A stretch of 39,188 nt of DNA, taken from positions 1,970,786-2,009,973 of the forward strand of contig CP070666.1 of the NCBI GenBank assembly GCA_020351775.1. The letters are read 5' to 3'. The notes under the pieces are model-generated. The model saw nothing but the letters and a program-made list of their open reading frames with translations. It was not told the origin of the DNA and did not search any database. Both the position numbers and the translations under genes were made by a program. This document shows positions 8,800 to 17,678 of this stretch, piece by piece. Every line of letters starts with the position of its first letter. The first letter of the stretch is position 1. This DNA is from Gemmatimonadota bacterium. Lineage in GTDB: Bacteria; Gemmatimonadota; Gemmatimonadetes; Gemmatimonadales; GWC2-71-9.

Positions 8800-9510
8800 T
8801 CACTCAGGCGTCGAGAAGATCCGGCGCCACCGGATCGCGGTCAAAAACGGTAGCGGCAACAGGCCCTCTTGGTCGAAGCTGTAGTATATGAAGAGCGGCT
8901 TTCCGTCGATGCGGTCACGCCCAAGGAATCCCCAATAGCGACTGTCATATGAGTTGTCCCGGTTGTCGCCCATCACGAAGAAGGAATCGGACGGCACCAC
9001 TATAGGTCCCCAGTTCTTCAATGTCGGCCGGTAGCTGCTTCGATCGCCTCCAATCAAATAGTCGCTTTGCCACGCCCTCATCCGCGGATCCTCCGGATCC
9101 TTGGCCGGATCGGTTCGGTTGGCATAGGGCTCGTAAAGGGCACGGCCATTCACATAGATACGGTTTTCCGCCATCGCCAGCGTATCGCCGGGTATCCCGA
9201 CGACCCGCTTCACCACGTTCATACCAGACGTCTCAGGAGATTCGAACACAATTACGTCAAACCGCTCCGGCTCACGAATCGCTGGCAGCCGCTTCTTCAC
9301 CAAAGGGATCTCGGCGCCGTATAGCGCCTTGTTCACAAACAAGAAGTCACCGATCATGAGTGTATTCTCCATGCTCGGCGACGGAATGCGGAAGGCCTGT
9401 ATGAGCAGCGCACGGAGCACGAACCAGATGACAAGAGCTACTGCGATCGACTTCATCCACTCCCAAGCCGACTGCACCGATGTCCTTTGCTTGTGCTTGA
9501 CGCTGCCCAC
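8800..9510 (-). CDS. lepB: Signal peptidase I
   Basis: This 236-residue membrane protease removes signal peptides from exported proteins at the outer face of the inner membrane. One N-terminal transmembrane helix (about residues 21-40) is followed by PSPSMENTL with the catalytic Ser46, then VVKRVVGIPGDTL with the general-base Lys101, and finally the conserved box GDNRDNSYDSRYWG. Length and order fit the single-anchor bacterial type. The start is GTG 9510, with only a weak GGA upstream. It lies 17 bp after the beta-propeller lipoprotein gene on the same strand, so the two are probably co-transcribed. Confidence 0.95.
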   Translation of the reverse strand: MGSVKHKQRTSVQSAWEWMKSIAVALVIWFVLRALLIQAFRIPSPSMENTLMIGDFLFVNKALYGAEIPLVKKRLPAIREPERFDVIVFESPETSGMNVVKRVVGIPGDTLAMAENRIYVNGRALYEPYANRTDPAKDPEDPRMRAWQSDYLIGGDRSSYRPTLKNWGPIVVPSDSFFVMGDNRDNSYDSRYWGFLGRDRIDGKPLFIYYSFDQEGLLPLPFLTAIRWRRIFSTPE

Positions 9511-9527
9511 TGTGTCGTTCCAGTAGC

Positions 9528-10586
9528 CTACGGTTCCACCCAGTCCGCGATGAAGATATTGGTTTCGCCTGGTACGCTACCATAACGGTTCGATGCGAAC
9601 ACCAGTTTCGTCCCGTCGGACGAGAACATGGGAAACCCGTCGAAATCCGCGTGATGTGTAACCTGGGTGAGGCCGGTCCCATCCACACCGATCAGGTAGA
9701 GGTTGAAATCCCTTTCGCCCGTCTCATGGTTCGACGAGAAGATGATCCTGCGACCGTCGGGATGAAAGAACGGTGCAAAGTTGGCGTGTCCCAAGCTGGT
9801 CACCTGCCGCTGGTCGGATCCATCGGCATTCATGACCCAGACCTCCATCTGGCTTGGCCGGATCAACCCCTGCGCCAGCAGCCTCCTGTAGTCTGCGACC
9901 TCATCAGGGGAGGTGGGATGCCACGACCGGTAGACGATCATCGAACCGTCCGGGGAGAAGAATGGGCCCCCATCGTATCCAACTGTGCTGGTCAGCTGCT
10001 TGAGGTTGGTGCCGTCGACCTTCATCGTGTAGATGTCGAGATCACCGTTCATCACCGATGTGAACACGATGGTCCCGCCGTCGGGCGAGAGGGTCGCCTC
10101 AGCAGTGTAGCCGTCTGTCTCCGTGAGGCGTGTAAGGTCGCTGCCGTCTGTCATCGACGTGTAGATATCGAAGTCATACAACGCCCACACATAGCCCAAG
10201 GAGTAGTCCGGTGGCGGCGGGCAGCTTTCGCTCGCGTGGGCGGTACTGGAGTAGAGCACGCGGGATCCACCCTCATAGAAGTAGCCGCACGTGGTGCGGC
10301 CCAACCCGTTTGAGACACGCCGCAGACCGGTTCCGTCAATCCCGATTACGTACTGCTGATCGCACTCCGACTCAGTCCCGGTGCGCTGGAAGATCAGACG
10401 CGTGCCGTCAGGGGAGAAATACGCTTCGGCATTCTGGCCGCCGAACGTCAGTTGCCTCAAGTTGGCGAAAAACCGTTCGCCCTCCTCGACCGCGCGTGCG
10501 ACTGCAGGCGAGCCCTGCGAGCCACATGCCGCCAAGAACACGATGGGAAAACACAGCAGCGTGGCTGCAAGCCGATTCTCTGTCAT
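9528..10586 (-). CDS. TolB-like beta-propeller lipoprotein
   Basis: The 352-residue protein has a signal sequence ending in the lipobox LAAC (C21) and at least five WD40-like/TolB-type blades, recognisable by repeats such as YFSPDGTRLIFQR, LSPDGGTIVFTS, FFSPDGSMIVYRS, FFHPDGRRIIFSS and FSSDGTKLVFASN, each next to DGT or DGS turns with LTQVT-like strands. It is expected on the periplasmic side of a membrane as a protein-binding scaffold. It is not the Tol-Pal TolB itself, since no tol genes are near and the N-terminal TolB domain is absent. A TATAAT box lies about 33 bases upstream of the ATG. lepB follows at 17 bp. Confidence 0.85.
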   Translation of the reverse strand: MTENRLAATLLCFPIVFLAACGSQGSPAVARAVEEGERFFANLRQLTFGGQNAEAYFSPDGTRLIFQRTGTESECDQQYVIGIDGTGLRRVSNGLGRTTCGYFYEGGSRVLYSSTAHASESCPPPPDYSLGYVWALYDFDIYTSMTDGSDLTRLTETDGYTAEATLSPDGGTIVFTSVMNGDLDIYTMKVDGTNLKQLTSTVGYDGGPFFSPDGSMIVYRSWHPTSPDEVADYRRLLAQGLIRPSQMEVWVMNADGSDQRQVTSLGHANFAPFFHPDGRRIIFSSNHETGERDFNLYLIGVDGTGLTQVTHHADFDGFPMFSSDGTKLVFASNRYGSVPGETNIFIADWVEP

Positions 10587-10618
10587 TGCACCAGCAACCC
10601 GTATGAATTGAGCCGCTA

Positions 10619-10624
10619 ATTATA
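10619..10624 (-). promoter_or_regulatory. -10 box of the beta-propeller/lepB operon
   Basis: On the minus strand this reads TATAAT, a perfect sigma-70 -10 box, placed to give a leader of roughly 25 bases before the ATG at 10586. At the expected -35 distance I see only CTGCCC-like sequence, so the -35 is poor and the promoter may need an activator. Confidence 0.45.
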
Positions 10625-10845
10625 ACAGCTAACCGCCGGATGGGCAGTCTCGGGCATTCGACCTTCGAGGATCCCGCTTGTGGGACGGGGTCGCCCCAAA
10701 CGCTAGCCTCGTTTCCGGAGATCGACAATAGTAAGTGATTTGAAGACAGACACTTACACCATGGATGTGATCCGTGGTATTTTTTACCTGGGCGCCTGCT
10801 TCACAGGTGATGCCGGGAACTCGAAATCAACTGGAGACAGATCTT

Positions 10846-11190
10846 ATGCTCGATGGCATGAAGAACAGCGGCCAGCGTGTGTTGGACCCGCTCGGAAGAC
10901 TGTGCTTCGAGGGACACGACGTAGCCAACTACCTGTTTCAGGTACCTGACGACGCCTCCCAGTGGGAGCGACTGCAGCGAGTGGTCGATGCGATTCTGGC
11001 TGAGACGGCAAAGACAAAGCGGAAGGAGCTGCCGGCAATCGCGATGGAGATGCGGGAAGTAATGCAGGGCCCCCCCTCAGCAATGGCCGCCGAGCAGCTA
11101 GTGAGCGGTTTCGACCGCATGATCAAGTTGTGGAAATCGGCGAAGAGCGGCCTGATGAACGCCGAGGAACTAAGAAAGCTTGGGAACTAG
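10846..11190 (+). CDS. Helical cytoplasmic protein, unknown function
   Basis: The 114-residue product is rich in helix-forming residues throughout (SQWERLQRVVDAILAET, PAIAMEMREVMQG, FDRMIKLWKSAKSG) and has no signal or membrane segment. The size and helicity resemble HPt-type or four-helix bundle domains, but I cannot identify an HPt histidine. I chose ATG 10846 because GGAG lies 9 bases upstream and third-position GC becomes high only from this codon on; ATG 10810 and GTG 10774 are in frame but their codons look non-coding. It is divergent from the beta-propeller gene. Confidence 0.55.
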   Translation: MLDGMKNSGQRVLDPLGRLCFEGHDVANYLFQVPDDASQWERLQRVVDAILAETAKTKRKELPAIAMEMREVMQGPPSAMAAEQLVSGFDRMIKLWKSAKSGLMNAEELRKLGN

Positions 11191-11302
11191 GCGGGCGCCA
11201 TCGTCCACCTTGGAACAGTCGAGTCGCCAACCGCCCACGCGCTTGCCCGGAGACATCCACTCCTGGATTCGCCGATGCGCTCCCGGCATCCGCCTGAGGA
11301 GT

Positions 11303-12592
11303 TTAGAAGAACACTCCTAAGTCGAGCCTAGCCGATGCACCGGTGGCGTTGCTGAACAGTCCGCCGAGGCTCCTACCTGCAACGCCGAAGAAGAAGTTCC
11401 GTGTCTCAACACCCAGCCCTGCACTGAAGCCTACTCCCTGATGGCCGCCGAACACCAAACCCGCCCGGATCGGCACCGTCGGTATGAACCTCCAAGACGA
11501 CCAAACGTCTACCGTTGCCGGAAGGTCGAACTCGCTGCCGAATGGGAACGTGGCAATCAGGTCCAACTGTAGGATTCGGTTGGCCCAGGCGCTGGCAGCG
11601 AAACGTGCTATTCTCGGGAGTGTGATTGTGATGTTGGTCGTATCCTGTAGCGCGAGTTCGAGCGTATCGAGCACGTCACCCACCTCATTCAAGTCTGTGG
11701 TCTCGAGACTCACGCTAGCCGAGCGCCGCTCGACACCGGCGACAGACACAGCGCCCACATTAGCCAGCATGGCTTCCAAGGCAAAGCCAGAGGTGGGCCA
11801 CTCGGCGCGCGCCAAGAAGTCGCCGATAATGCCCCCGCCCTGGTTGAGTTTCACGTCACCATCCAGTAGGCCCGGCGTCTGATACGTCTCGATCTCGATG
11901 CTCGCAGAGATCGAATCTCCGTTCACGCGAACGAAGCCACCGTTGCTGATCACCGAATGTGCACTGCCGTACAGCACCGGCCTGATGTAGCGTGCGCCGG
12001 CCCCCAGGATGATATGCACGCCGTCGACACTGCCCAGGGGGCCGAGCCGATACAGCCCGTGGATCCCGGCTTCGCCAGACGCAAGCCCTTCTCCATTCGA
12101 GTCACCGAGCGTGAACTCCTCCCGCGAGGCATTTCCGTCTCGCAGCAACACAACAGCGTCATCGTCCAGCGACAGGGCACCGTAGCTGCGCCCCATGAGT
12201 GACAACCCGAGATGCAGCCTTCGGCCTATCGGCCCGCCGACATAGACCCCCGCCTGTCCTTCCCCGTTACCGTCCAAACCCGATCCTTGTGGCACCAGCC
12301 CCAAGGCATCCAGGCCATCAACCCAGCGCAGGCTGTCCTCATCGCTGAGGAAGATCAACGCCCCAAAATCCTTCAGGTTCACAGCGTTGTTCGCCGCTGT
12401 GCCGCCCACCGAAAACACGAAGCCCCAGTGCGGAATCCGCAGATTGTTGAACGGATCGATGCGGAACACGGGAGTTCTCCGGTAGCCCGGTTCAACGGCA
12501 GCCGCCTGAGAGCCCTCCGGCACGGTCTGGGCTCGCAGCCCACTGGCGGCAAGAACCGCTGCAACCAGTCCAACTACGATGCGCCGCTTCAT
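11303..12592 (-). CDS. Outer-membrane beta-barrel-like protein
   Basis: The 429-residue protein has a classical signal peptide cleaved after about LRAQ and then a long series of alternating strands with many Gly, Asn and aromatic residues. It ends in LDLGVFF, with the terminal Phe typical of proteins inserted by the Bam machinery. The N-terminal part (PFNNLRIPHWGFVFSVGG) and the repeated short hydrophobic strands suggest a DUF5723/TraF-like barrel, but the precise family is uncertain. Its ATG overlaps the stop of the upstream lipoprotein gene by 4 bp, so the two are translationally coupled and probably act together at the cell envelope. Confidence 0.7.
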   Translation of the reverse strand: MKRRIVVGLVAAVLAASGLRAQTVPEGSQAAAVEPGYRRTPVFRIDPFNNLRIPHWGFVFSVGGTAANNAVNLKDFGALIFLSDEDSLRWVDGLDALGLVPQGSGLDGNGEGQAGVYVGGPIGRRLHLGLSLMGRSYGALSLDDDAVVLLRDGNASREEFTLGDSNGEGLASGEAGIHGLYRLGPLGSVDGVHIILGAGARYIRPVLYGSAHSVISNGGFVRVNGDSISASIEIETYQTPGLLDGDVKLNQGGGIIGDFLARAEWPTSGFALEAMLANVGAVSVAGVERRSASVSLETTDLNEVGDVLDTLELALQDTTNITITLPRIARFAASAWANRILQLDLIATFPFGSEFDLPATVDVWSSWRFIPTVPIRAGLVFGGHQGVGFSAGLGVETRNFFFGVAGRSLGGLFSNATGASARLDLGVFF

Positions 12593-13827
12593 TGTGAGGC
12601 CCCCAATCGCAGCTGGATCCGTGCTTCTGACTGGAGCAGAGCTGCAGCACCTACTCGTACAACACCCCGGCGGCCCGATGTCGAAGCTCCCAGAACTCTG
12701 ACCCGGACACCTGCCGTGAAGGTATCGCGCAGCAGGGCACTCACCTCATTACCGACTAACGTGACGAGCGCGGTGCTGGACTGCCCACTCACCAGCTGGC
12801 CGGCCGGGTTCACCACCGAAGTGTCTACCTCGATGCCACTGATGATCACCGCGTTTGGATTGGCAAAGACGTCCCCGTCGCCCAGATCACCTGGAGCAAA
12901 CGCAATGTCCAAATCGACACCAAACGGGAGATTGTTGAGGACGTCGGTAATCACATCCGCCCGTTGCAGCCGCTCGAGCAACAGGGGCACCTCAACCGAA
13001 TCGACGCCGAGTCCGTCTCGAGTGGTGTTCTTGGTGAAGACCACACCTGTGTCCGGCAAAGTGAAGTCGAGCACTGCAACCAGTTCGGTCTCGACGGAGA
13101 TCACGTCACTGGCTTCTATCTGGCCTGTGGGAGAGTCGGTCGTGATGATCCCCGCACCGACCAGAGCTGTCCTCCTCTCATCCAAGATCATGTCCACCAA
13201 GAGGTTGACGAGCGCACTTCCCTGGATCGTGAACGAGGTATCGGAGTTGGCAGCTACACGCAACGAGTTTGAGCCGGGCTCAGAGACCGGTACAAGGATC
13301 GGGGTGCCCAGAGGTTGATACACAGGAGGCAAGGCCAACTGCCCGCTGGCATCAAGTTCGGCTACGCCGAGTGTGAAGTCCACCAAGACCGCCGCGATGT
13401 CGCCGGTGTTGGTCACGTTCAGTCTCAACCTAGCGTCATTGAAATCGACCTGACGGACGACATCTTCGATGTCACCAAAGTCCAACTGGTCGAGATCCTC
13501 ATTCTGGACCATCTCTTGAAAGGCCACAATGGGTATTGAGTCGAGGAAACTCACGAACGGCGCAAAGAACCCAACCCCATAGACGAGACTGCGCGAGTCG
13601 AGCTTGATCCCAAGCAGACTGTCCGAGGTCACAGTCACGACCGCGGAATCAAGCAGGGATTCCACGTCGAAGGTGTCCCTCGCGACGGGTAACACGTACT
13701 CGGCAATCCGCTCACCACCGCGCCCCAGCTGATCCCGTGCCTCGGAGATGCTGGCCGGCTCGCATCCAGAGCTCCCGGCGATACTGGCTGCGGTAACAAA
13801 GCAGATAGTCAGCGTCGACTTATGCAT
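12589..13827 (-). CDS. Probable lipoprotein, partner of the barrel protein
   Basis: The 412-residue protein begins with a signal sequence ending GSSGC (possible lipidation at C22; the -3 residue is Ser, so the lipobox is not ideal). The mature part is rich in Val, Asp, Thr and Leu, with repeated strand-turn patterns such as ARLRLNVTNTGDIAAVLVD and SVETELVAVLDFTLPD that look like stacked Ig- or LEA-like beta domains. It has almost no Cys or Trp. No known family is recognised. The 4-bp overlap with the barrel gene is the strongest functional clue. A TATTAT sequence lies upstream near 13871-13876 on this strand, but I see no convincing -35. Confidence 0.65.
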   Translation of the reverse strand: MHKSTLTICFVTAASIAGSSGCEPASISEARDQLGRGGERIAEYVLPVARDTFDVESLLDSAVVTVTSDSLLGIKLDSRSLVYGVGFFAPFVSFLDSIPIVAFQEMVQNEDLDQLDFGDIEDVVRQVDFNDARLRLNVTNTGDIAAVLVDFTLGVAELDASGQLALPPVYQPLGTPILVPVSEPGSNSLRVAANSDTSFTIQGSALVNLLVDMILDERRTALVGAGIITTDSPTGQIEASDVISVETELVAVLDFTLPDTGVVFTKNTTRDGLGVDSVEVPLLLERLQRADVITDVLNNLPFGVDLDIAFAPGDLGDGDVFANPNAVIISGIEVDTSVVNPAGQLVSGQSSTALVTLVGNEVSALLRDTFTAGVRVRVLGASTSGRRGVVRVGAAALLQSEARIQLRLGASQ

Positions 13828-13981
13828 GAAGCCACCTGGTTCCAGGGTAGTTCAATCAACGCAAATCTCGATAATACCCGGAGTTAGGCAAGTGTGTAGA
13901 TCACATTTGGCGGACGGCGGGCATCACACTGGGATGCCACAGCCGGGCGGTGGCGTAGTCCCCGCCCGACCGTGCAGTTCC

Positions 13982-15610
13982 CTACTCCGCCCCCATGTAA
14001 GGATACCGATAGTCCGTCGGCGGCACGAACAGCTCCTTGACCGTTCGGGCAGATACCCACCGCACCAGGTTGAGCCCGGAGCCCGCCTTGTCGTTTGTAC
14101 CACTGGCTCGTGAACCACCGAATGGCTGTTGACCCACGACCGCACCAGTAGGCTTGTCATTGACGTAGAAGTTGCCGGCTGCCTGTCGCAAGGCCGCGTG
14201 CGCTTCGGTTATCGCCTTTCTATCGTTGGCGAAGACCGCGCCGGTCAAGGCGTATTGCGAGGTGGTGTCAACGAGTTCGAGGGTCTCGTCCCATCGGTTC
14301 TCGGGATAGATGTATACGGTCAAGACTGGGCCAAAGATCTCCTCGCACATCGTGAGATAGTCAGGCCTCTTGGCCTGGATGATGGTGGGGCGAATGAAAT
14401 ACCCTTCGGCACTGTCCGACTCACCCCCGACCAGGATCTCCGCGTCCGGCGAACTGCGCGCATCATCGATATAGCTCGTGATCTTCTTGAACGCCTTCTC
14501 ATCGATGACCGCTCCCATGAAGTTACGGAAATCGGAGACGTCACCCATTGCGATCGCCTCGACTTCGGAGAGCAACCGGTCCTTCATCACCTTCCATAGG
14601 ATGTCAGGGATATACACTCGGGACGCCGCACTGCATTTCTGACCTTGGTACTCAAACGCGCCGCGGACGATGGCCGTGATCAGCGCATCCACATCGGCGC
14701 TTGCATGAGCGATGATGAAGTCCTTTCCGCCCGTCTCGCCCACGATGCGCGGATACGAGCGGTACTTGTGGACGTTCTCTCCAATGGTTCGCCAAAAGGA
14801 TTGGAAGACCGCCGTAGAGCCAGTGAAATGCACTCCTGCAAACTCGGGACTGGACAAGATCATGTCGGTTATCTGACTGGAGTCTCCCGAGATGAAATTG
14901 ATGACGCCAGGCGGCATTCCTGCAGCCTCGAGCAACTTGGCGATATAGTAGCCGCTGTAGATCGTGGTCCTGCCAGGCTTCCATACGACGGTGTTCCCCA
15001 TCAGCGCCGGCGACGTGGGCAAGTTGCCTGCGATCGACGTGAAGTTGAAAGGCGTGATCGCGTAGACGAAACCCTCCAGCTCGCGATACTCGATTCGGTT
15101 CCACATGCCTGCGGCAGAGAGAGGTTGGTCCTGATAGAGCCGCTCTGCAAACTGTACGTTGAATCGGTAGAAGTCGATGAGCTCACAAGCTGCGTCGATC
15201 TCGGCTTGGTGCGGAGTCTTGCTCTGGCACAACATCGTCGCTGCATTGAGGGTGTCACGCCAAGTCGTCGCAAGTAGCTCAGCGGCTCGCAGCAGTACTG
15301 TGGCTCGCTCCTCCCAGCGCCAAGATGCCCACTCCTTCCGGGCTTCCTTGGCGGCCCGGATGGCTAGTTCGATCTCGTGGGGTCCGGCCCAATGACAGGT
15401 CGCCAAGGTATGACCATGCTTGTGAGGCATCACGTTCTTGGCAGTCTTCCCGGTACGGACCTCCTTGCCGCCGACGAGTAGAGGGATCTCCAGCTCCTGC
15501 GAGGCGAGTTCGTTCAGCTTGGCCTTGAGAGCAGTCCGCTCCGGGGTTCCCGGCGCGTAGGATCGCACTGGCTCGTTCACGGGAAGGGGAACCTGAATAT
15601 CTCCACTCAT
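13982..15610 (-). CDS. pruA: 1-pyrroline-5-carboxylate dehydrogenase (L-glutamate gamma-semialdehyde dehydrogenase)
   Basis: This enzyme oxidises glutamate semialdehyde, formed from proline or ornithine, to glutamate with NAD+. The 542-residue length matches the stand-alone ALDH4-type enzyme. Visible marks are TPFNFTSIAGNLP at the cofactor site, GNTVVWKPG, the catalytic Glu in VGETGGKD, the catalytic Cys326 in GQKCSAASR, EEIFGPVLTVY, and PFGGSRASGTNDKAG near the end, where this family usually closes. AGGAG lies 8 bases before the ATG at 15610. Proline dehydrogenase is not next to it, so the two steps are not fused or paired here. Another ALDH function is unlikely given these motifs. Confidence 0.93.
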   Translation of the reverse strand: MSGDIQVPLPVNEPVRSYAPGTPERTALKAKLNELASQELEIPLLVGGKEVRTGKTAKNVMPHKHGHTLATCHWAGPHEIELAIRAAKEARKEWASWRWEERATVLLRAAELLATTWRDTLNAATMLCQSKTPHQAEIDAACELIDFYRFNVQFAERLYQDQPLSAAGMWNRIEYRELEGFVYAITPFNFTSIAGNLPTSPALMGNTVVWKPGRTTIYSGYYIAKLLEAAGMPPGVINFISGDSSQITDMILSSPEFAGVHFTGSTAVFQSFWRTIGENVHKYRSYPRIVGETGGKDFIIAHASADVDALITAIVRGAFEYQGQKCSAASRVYIPDILWKVMKDRLLSEVEAIAMGDVSDFRNFMGAVIDEKAFKKITSYIDDARSSPDAEILVGGESDSAEGYFIRPTIIQAKRPDYLTMCEEIFGPVLTVYIYPENRWDETLELVDTTSQYALTGAVFANDRKAITEAHAALRQAAGNFYVNDKPTGAVVGQQPFGGSRASGTNDKAGSGLNLVRWVSARTVKELFVPPTDYRYPYMGAE

Positions 15611-15942
15611 TTCGTCGCGCTCCTAATAGCCCGGAACATCACCTAAGGCCACAGTAGTCCCGAGGTTGCGTGTCGTTGAACCGCTGCAGGCAGCCTATCG
15701 CTAGGCAGGGATGGGCATAAAGTTACCGCGTGGGATGGACTTTGGGAGGCCGAACCGGCACGGTGGAGATAATGCGTGCTTCACGGTCGGGATACTCGGC
15801 CGCCATGCCACCCCCTGGCGCGACGCCGATGTTTGCCTACACTTGATGCATGTGCGAGGTGCACACGGGAACCCACGCAAGACCAGCCAATCGTTGGGAA
15901 CCTGGACAGTGGGATAACAGCATAACGGTCAGAGGAGACTAG
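15611..15942. other. Divergent intergenic region between pruA and the duplicated-domain gene
   Basis: This 332-base region should hold the pruA promoter (minus) and the promoter of the gene at 15943 (plus). AGAGGAG at 15931-15937 is the ribosome site for that gene. I see no clear sigma-70 pair. The short open frames here do not look like proteins. Confidence 0.4.
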
Positions 15943-16605
15943 ATGCCTCAGCGCTCCGGCAGCGGCAAGGGCCGCATCTGTGGGATATACACGATGGGGA
16001 TGCGAGACCCATACGCCAAGGCAGACGCGGAGCAGCACGCCAAACGCGACCTGCCGCTGCTCACGGCTTCCATTGGTGAGGACTACGCAGATTGCCAGTG
16101 GCCGCTCACGGTCAAGGCGCAGGCTATCGTCACACGTGAGCAACTCGGCTGGTACCTCACGAAGCTGTTCGAGGCGGTGGACGAAGGCTTCTTCATGGAC
16201 CCGGCCATCGGACCAGCGATCTACTGGCGCTGGTCGGGCAAGAACATACCGGGGATGGCCCCGGGCGAGGGAGACGAAGACACGGGAGACGCGGATGGCA
16301 TCGACTTCGAACACGGCTCGGGAATCGCCACGCGGTCACAGCCCGGCAAGGGCACACTGTGCGGCATCTACCTGGTAGACGACGCAGAACGGTGGGCGGG
16401 TGACCACTTCTACGGGAAGATCCAGGGCAACACCGCTGTATCCGGAGCCGTGGGCGAAGACTATGCCGCCTCTAGATGGCCTTTGGTTGTCAAGGTACGG
16501 GCCGGGATCAAACGAGAACGATTCTGTGAGTACCTGACCGGCCTGATCGCCAGTATCGAGGCCGGCCTGTTCTTCGAAGTGCCTCAGGCTCAAACCGCTA
16601 GCTAG
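15943..16605 (+). CDS. Protein with two divergent copies of one domain, unknown function
   Basis: The 220-residue protein contains an internal tandem duplication that is clear by eye. Copy 1 (about residues 6-87) and copy 2 (about 132-213) both run GKG-x-x-CGIY, a variable stretch, GEDYA-x-x-x-WPL-x-VK-x-x-A, R/K-E, a YLT-x-L helix and a closing G-x-FF. An acidic linker rich in Asp, Gly and Glu separates them. There is no signal or membrane helix, so it is probably cytoplasmic. AGAGGAG upstream supports the ATG. It faces the HTH regulator gene, and the two stops overlap within one CTAG. I do not recognise the domain. Confidence 0.7.
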   Translation: MPQRSGSGKGRICGIYTMGMRDPYAKADAEQHAKRDLPLLTASIGEDYADCQWPLTVKAQAIVTREQLGWYLTKLFEAVDEGFFMDPAIGPAIYWRWSGKNIPGMAPGEGDEDTGDADGIDFEHGSGIATRSQPGKGTLCGIYLVDDAERWAGDHFYGKIQGNTAVSGAVGEDYAASRWPLVVKVRAGIKRERFCEYLTGLIASIEAGLFFEVPQAQTAS

Positions 16606-17264
16606 GACTCACTACCTGCCCGCTGCCGGGCCCGCAACGAGGCCACCAGCGGACGTAGGGCTCCGATCACCGCCAACGTGTAGTTGGTGAGCTCGCTATC
16701 CGACATGATATCCAGGACCACGAAGTGCCGGGTGGACTGGAACGGCTCGAAAAAGAAGTGCGACAGCCGTTGCAGGAAGTCCCTCCAGGACCTGCTCTGC
16801 TCATCTTGGTACTCCGGCACGGACTGCCGCACCTCATCCAAGAACGCGACCAGGATACAAGCAGCCGGTAGGGGCAGCACTCGGAACCGATGCATTCCCG
16901 GCTGGTCGGTGAGCTGATCGACCGTGCTCCGATCCGCCGGACCACCCTCGACGGAGACCGCCAAACCGCCCCGACTCGTCTGTAACGGCCGCCCCTCACC
17001 CGTGATGAGCCAGTCAAGATTAAGTGCCGGGTACACCCGCTTGAGCGCAGCCAGGAAGGAAGCCCGGGGTTGGGTTGCTCGCTCGTAGTTGGAGACAGTG
17101 GTTACGCCTACCCGATCGGGCTCGGCGAGGTACCGATTCACGGCTTCACATAGCGTGACCTGAGGTACCCCAGCGACCTCCGTACGCCAGAAGCGGAGCC
17201 GCTCGTGCACGGTATCTCCAAAAAAATGGAGCTGAGTGTGGTTTTTTGTATGAGCTTCCGTCAT
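16602..17264 (-). CDS. Helix-turn-helix regulator, XRE/phage-repressor-like
   Basis: The 220-residue product begins with about 30 polar residues followed by an XRE-type HTH: VPQVTLCEAVNRYLAEPD, VGVTTVSNYERATQPR and LKRVYPALNLDWLITGEGR. The closing LDWLITGEG is a common mark of phage- and element-borne regulators. The C-terminal half (about 110-215) is helical with no peptidase motifs, so it is not a LexA/CI-type self-cleaving repressor; it may sense a ligand or multimerise. I chose ATG 17264. An upstream extension of the frame to 17474 is low-quality sequence, and a palindrome sits right where an operator should be. No strong ribosome site is present. Confidence 0.7.
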   Translation of the reverse strand: MTEAHTKNHTQLHFFGDTVHERLRFWRTEVAGVPQVTLCEAVNRYLAEPDRVGVTTVSNYERATQPRASFLAALKRVYPALNLDWLITGEGRPLQTSRGGLAVSVEGGPADRSTVDQLTDQPGMHRFRVLPLPAACILVAFLDEVRQSVPEYQDEQSRSWRDFLQRLSHFFFEPFQSTRHFVVLDIMSDSELTNYTLAVIGALRPLVASLRARQRAGSES

Positions 17265-17267
17265 GCA

Positions 17268-17280
17268 ATATTCTGAATAT
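17268..17280 (-). promoter_or_regulatory. Palindromic operator candidate of the HTH regulator
   Basis: ATATTCTGAATAT is a perfect palindrome with 6-bp arms around one base, 3 bases upstream of the regulator ATG. A TATATT -10-like box (17276-17281, minus) overlaps it, and CTGTCA (17297-17302, minus) is a possible -35 with a short 15-base spacer. The position suggests that the regulator represses its own gene. Confidence 0.45.
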
Positions 17281-17678
17281 AGCACCATATTACTGCTGAC
17301 AGTATGGCTGAAGCCCAGTGTTTTTGCGGACTCTGGCGACTGGGACACAACCGGGAGGCACGAAGCTGGGAGCCGAGCGGCCGCGAACGCTGCCACCCTG
17401 CAGGAGGATAGCCCGCTGAGAGGATCGGTGCGGCGAAAAACGACGGCCCGGAGAGCACACTGGGCTGGCGCCACCGTAATCGCCGGCCCAGGGACGGATC
17501 CGGCTACGGACGCGAATGGTATTGGCTAACCGCTCCACCGCCCACGGCACAAGCCTGCCGTCCTTCCGGGGCGCGGAGCTACCGGGACGAAGCCAGCAGT
17601 ACAGCCGCGTCGCTCGCGGCCAAATAGCTTACCGATGCTGATGGACAGTTGCCGCAGACTCTCTTAGGTTATCGAACC
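17281..17678. other. Intergenic region upstream of the HTH regulator and gene 17679
   Basis: About 400 GC-rich bases between divergent genes. Apart from the regulator promoter and operator at the left end I see no gene or repeat. Open frames cross it on both strands, but their translations are Arg/Ala/Pro-rich and not protein-like. Confidence 0.4.

Noticed and set aside
12212..13318. Long plus-strand open frame opposite the lipoprotein and barrel genes
   Set aside because: It is antisense to two genes with clear signal peptides and has no recognisable domain.
15711..15917. Small ORF between pruA and the duplicated-domain gene
   Set aside because: The translation is not protein-like and there is no ribosome site.
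17265..17474. N-terminal extension of the HTH regulator
   Set aside because: The extra residues are low-complexity and lie over the likely promoter and operator.
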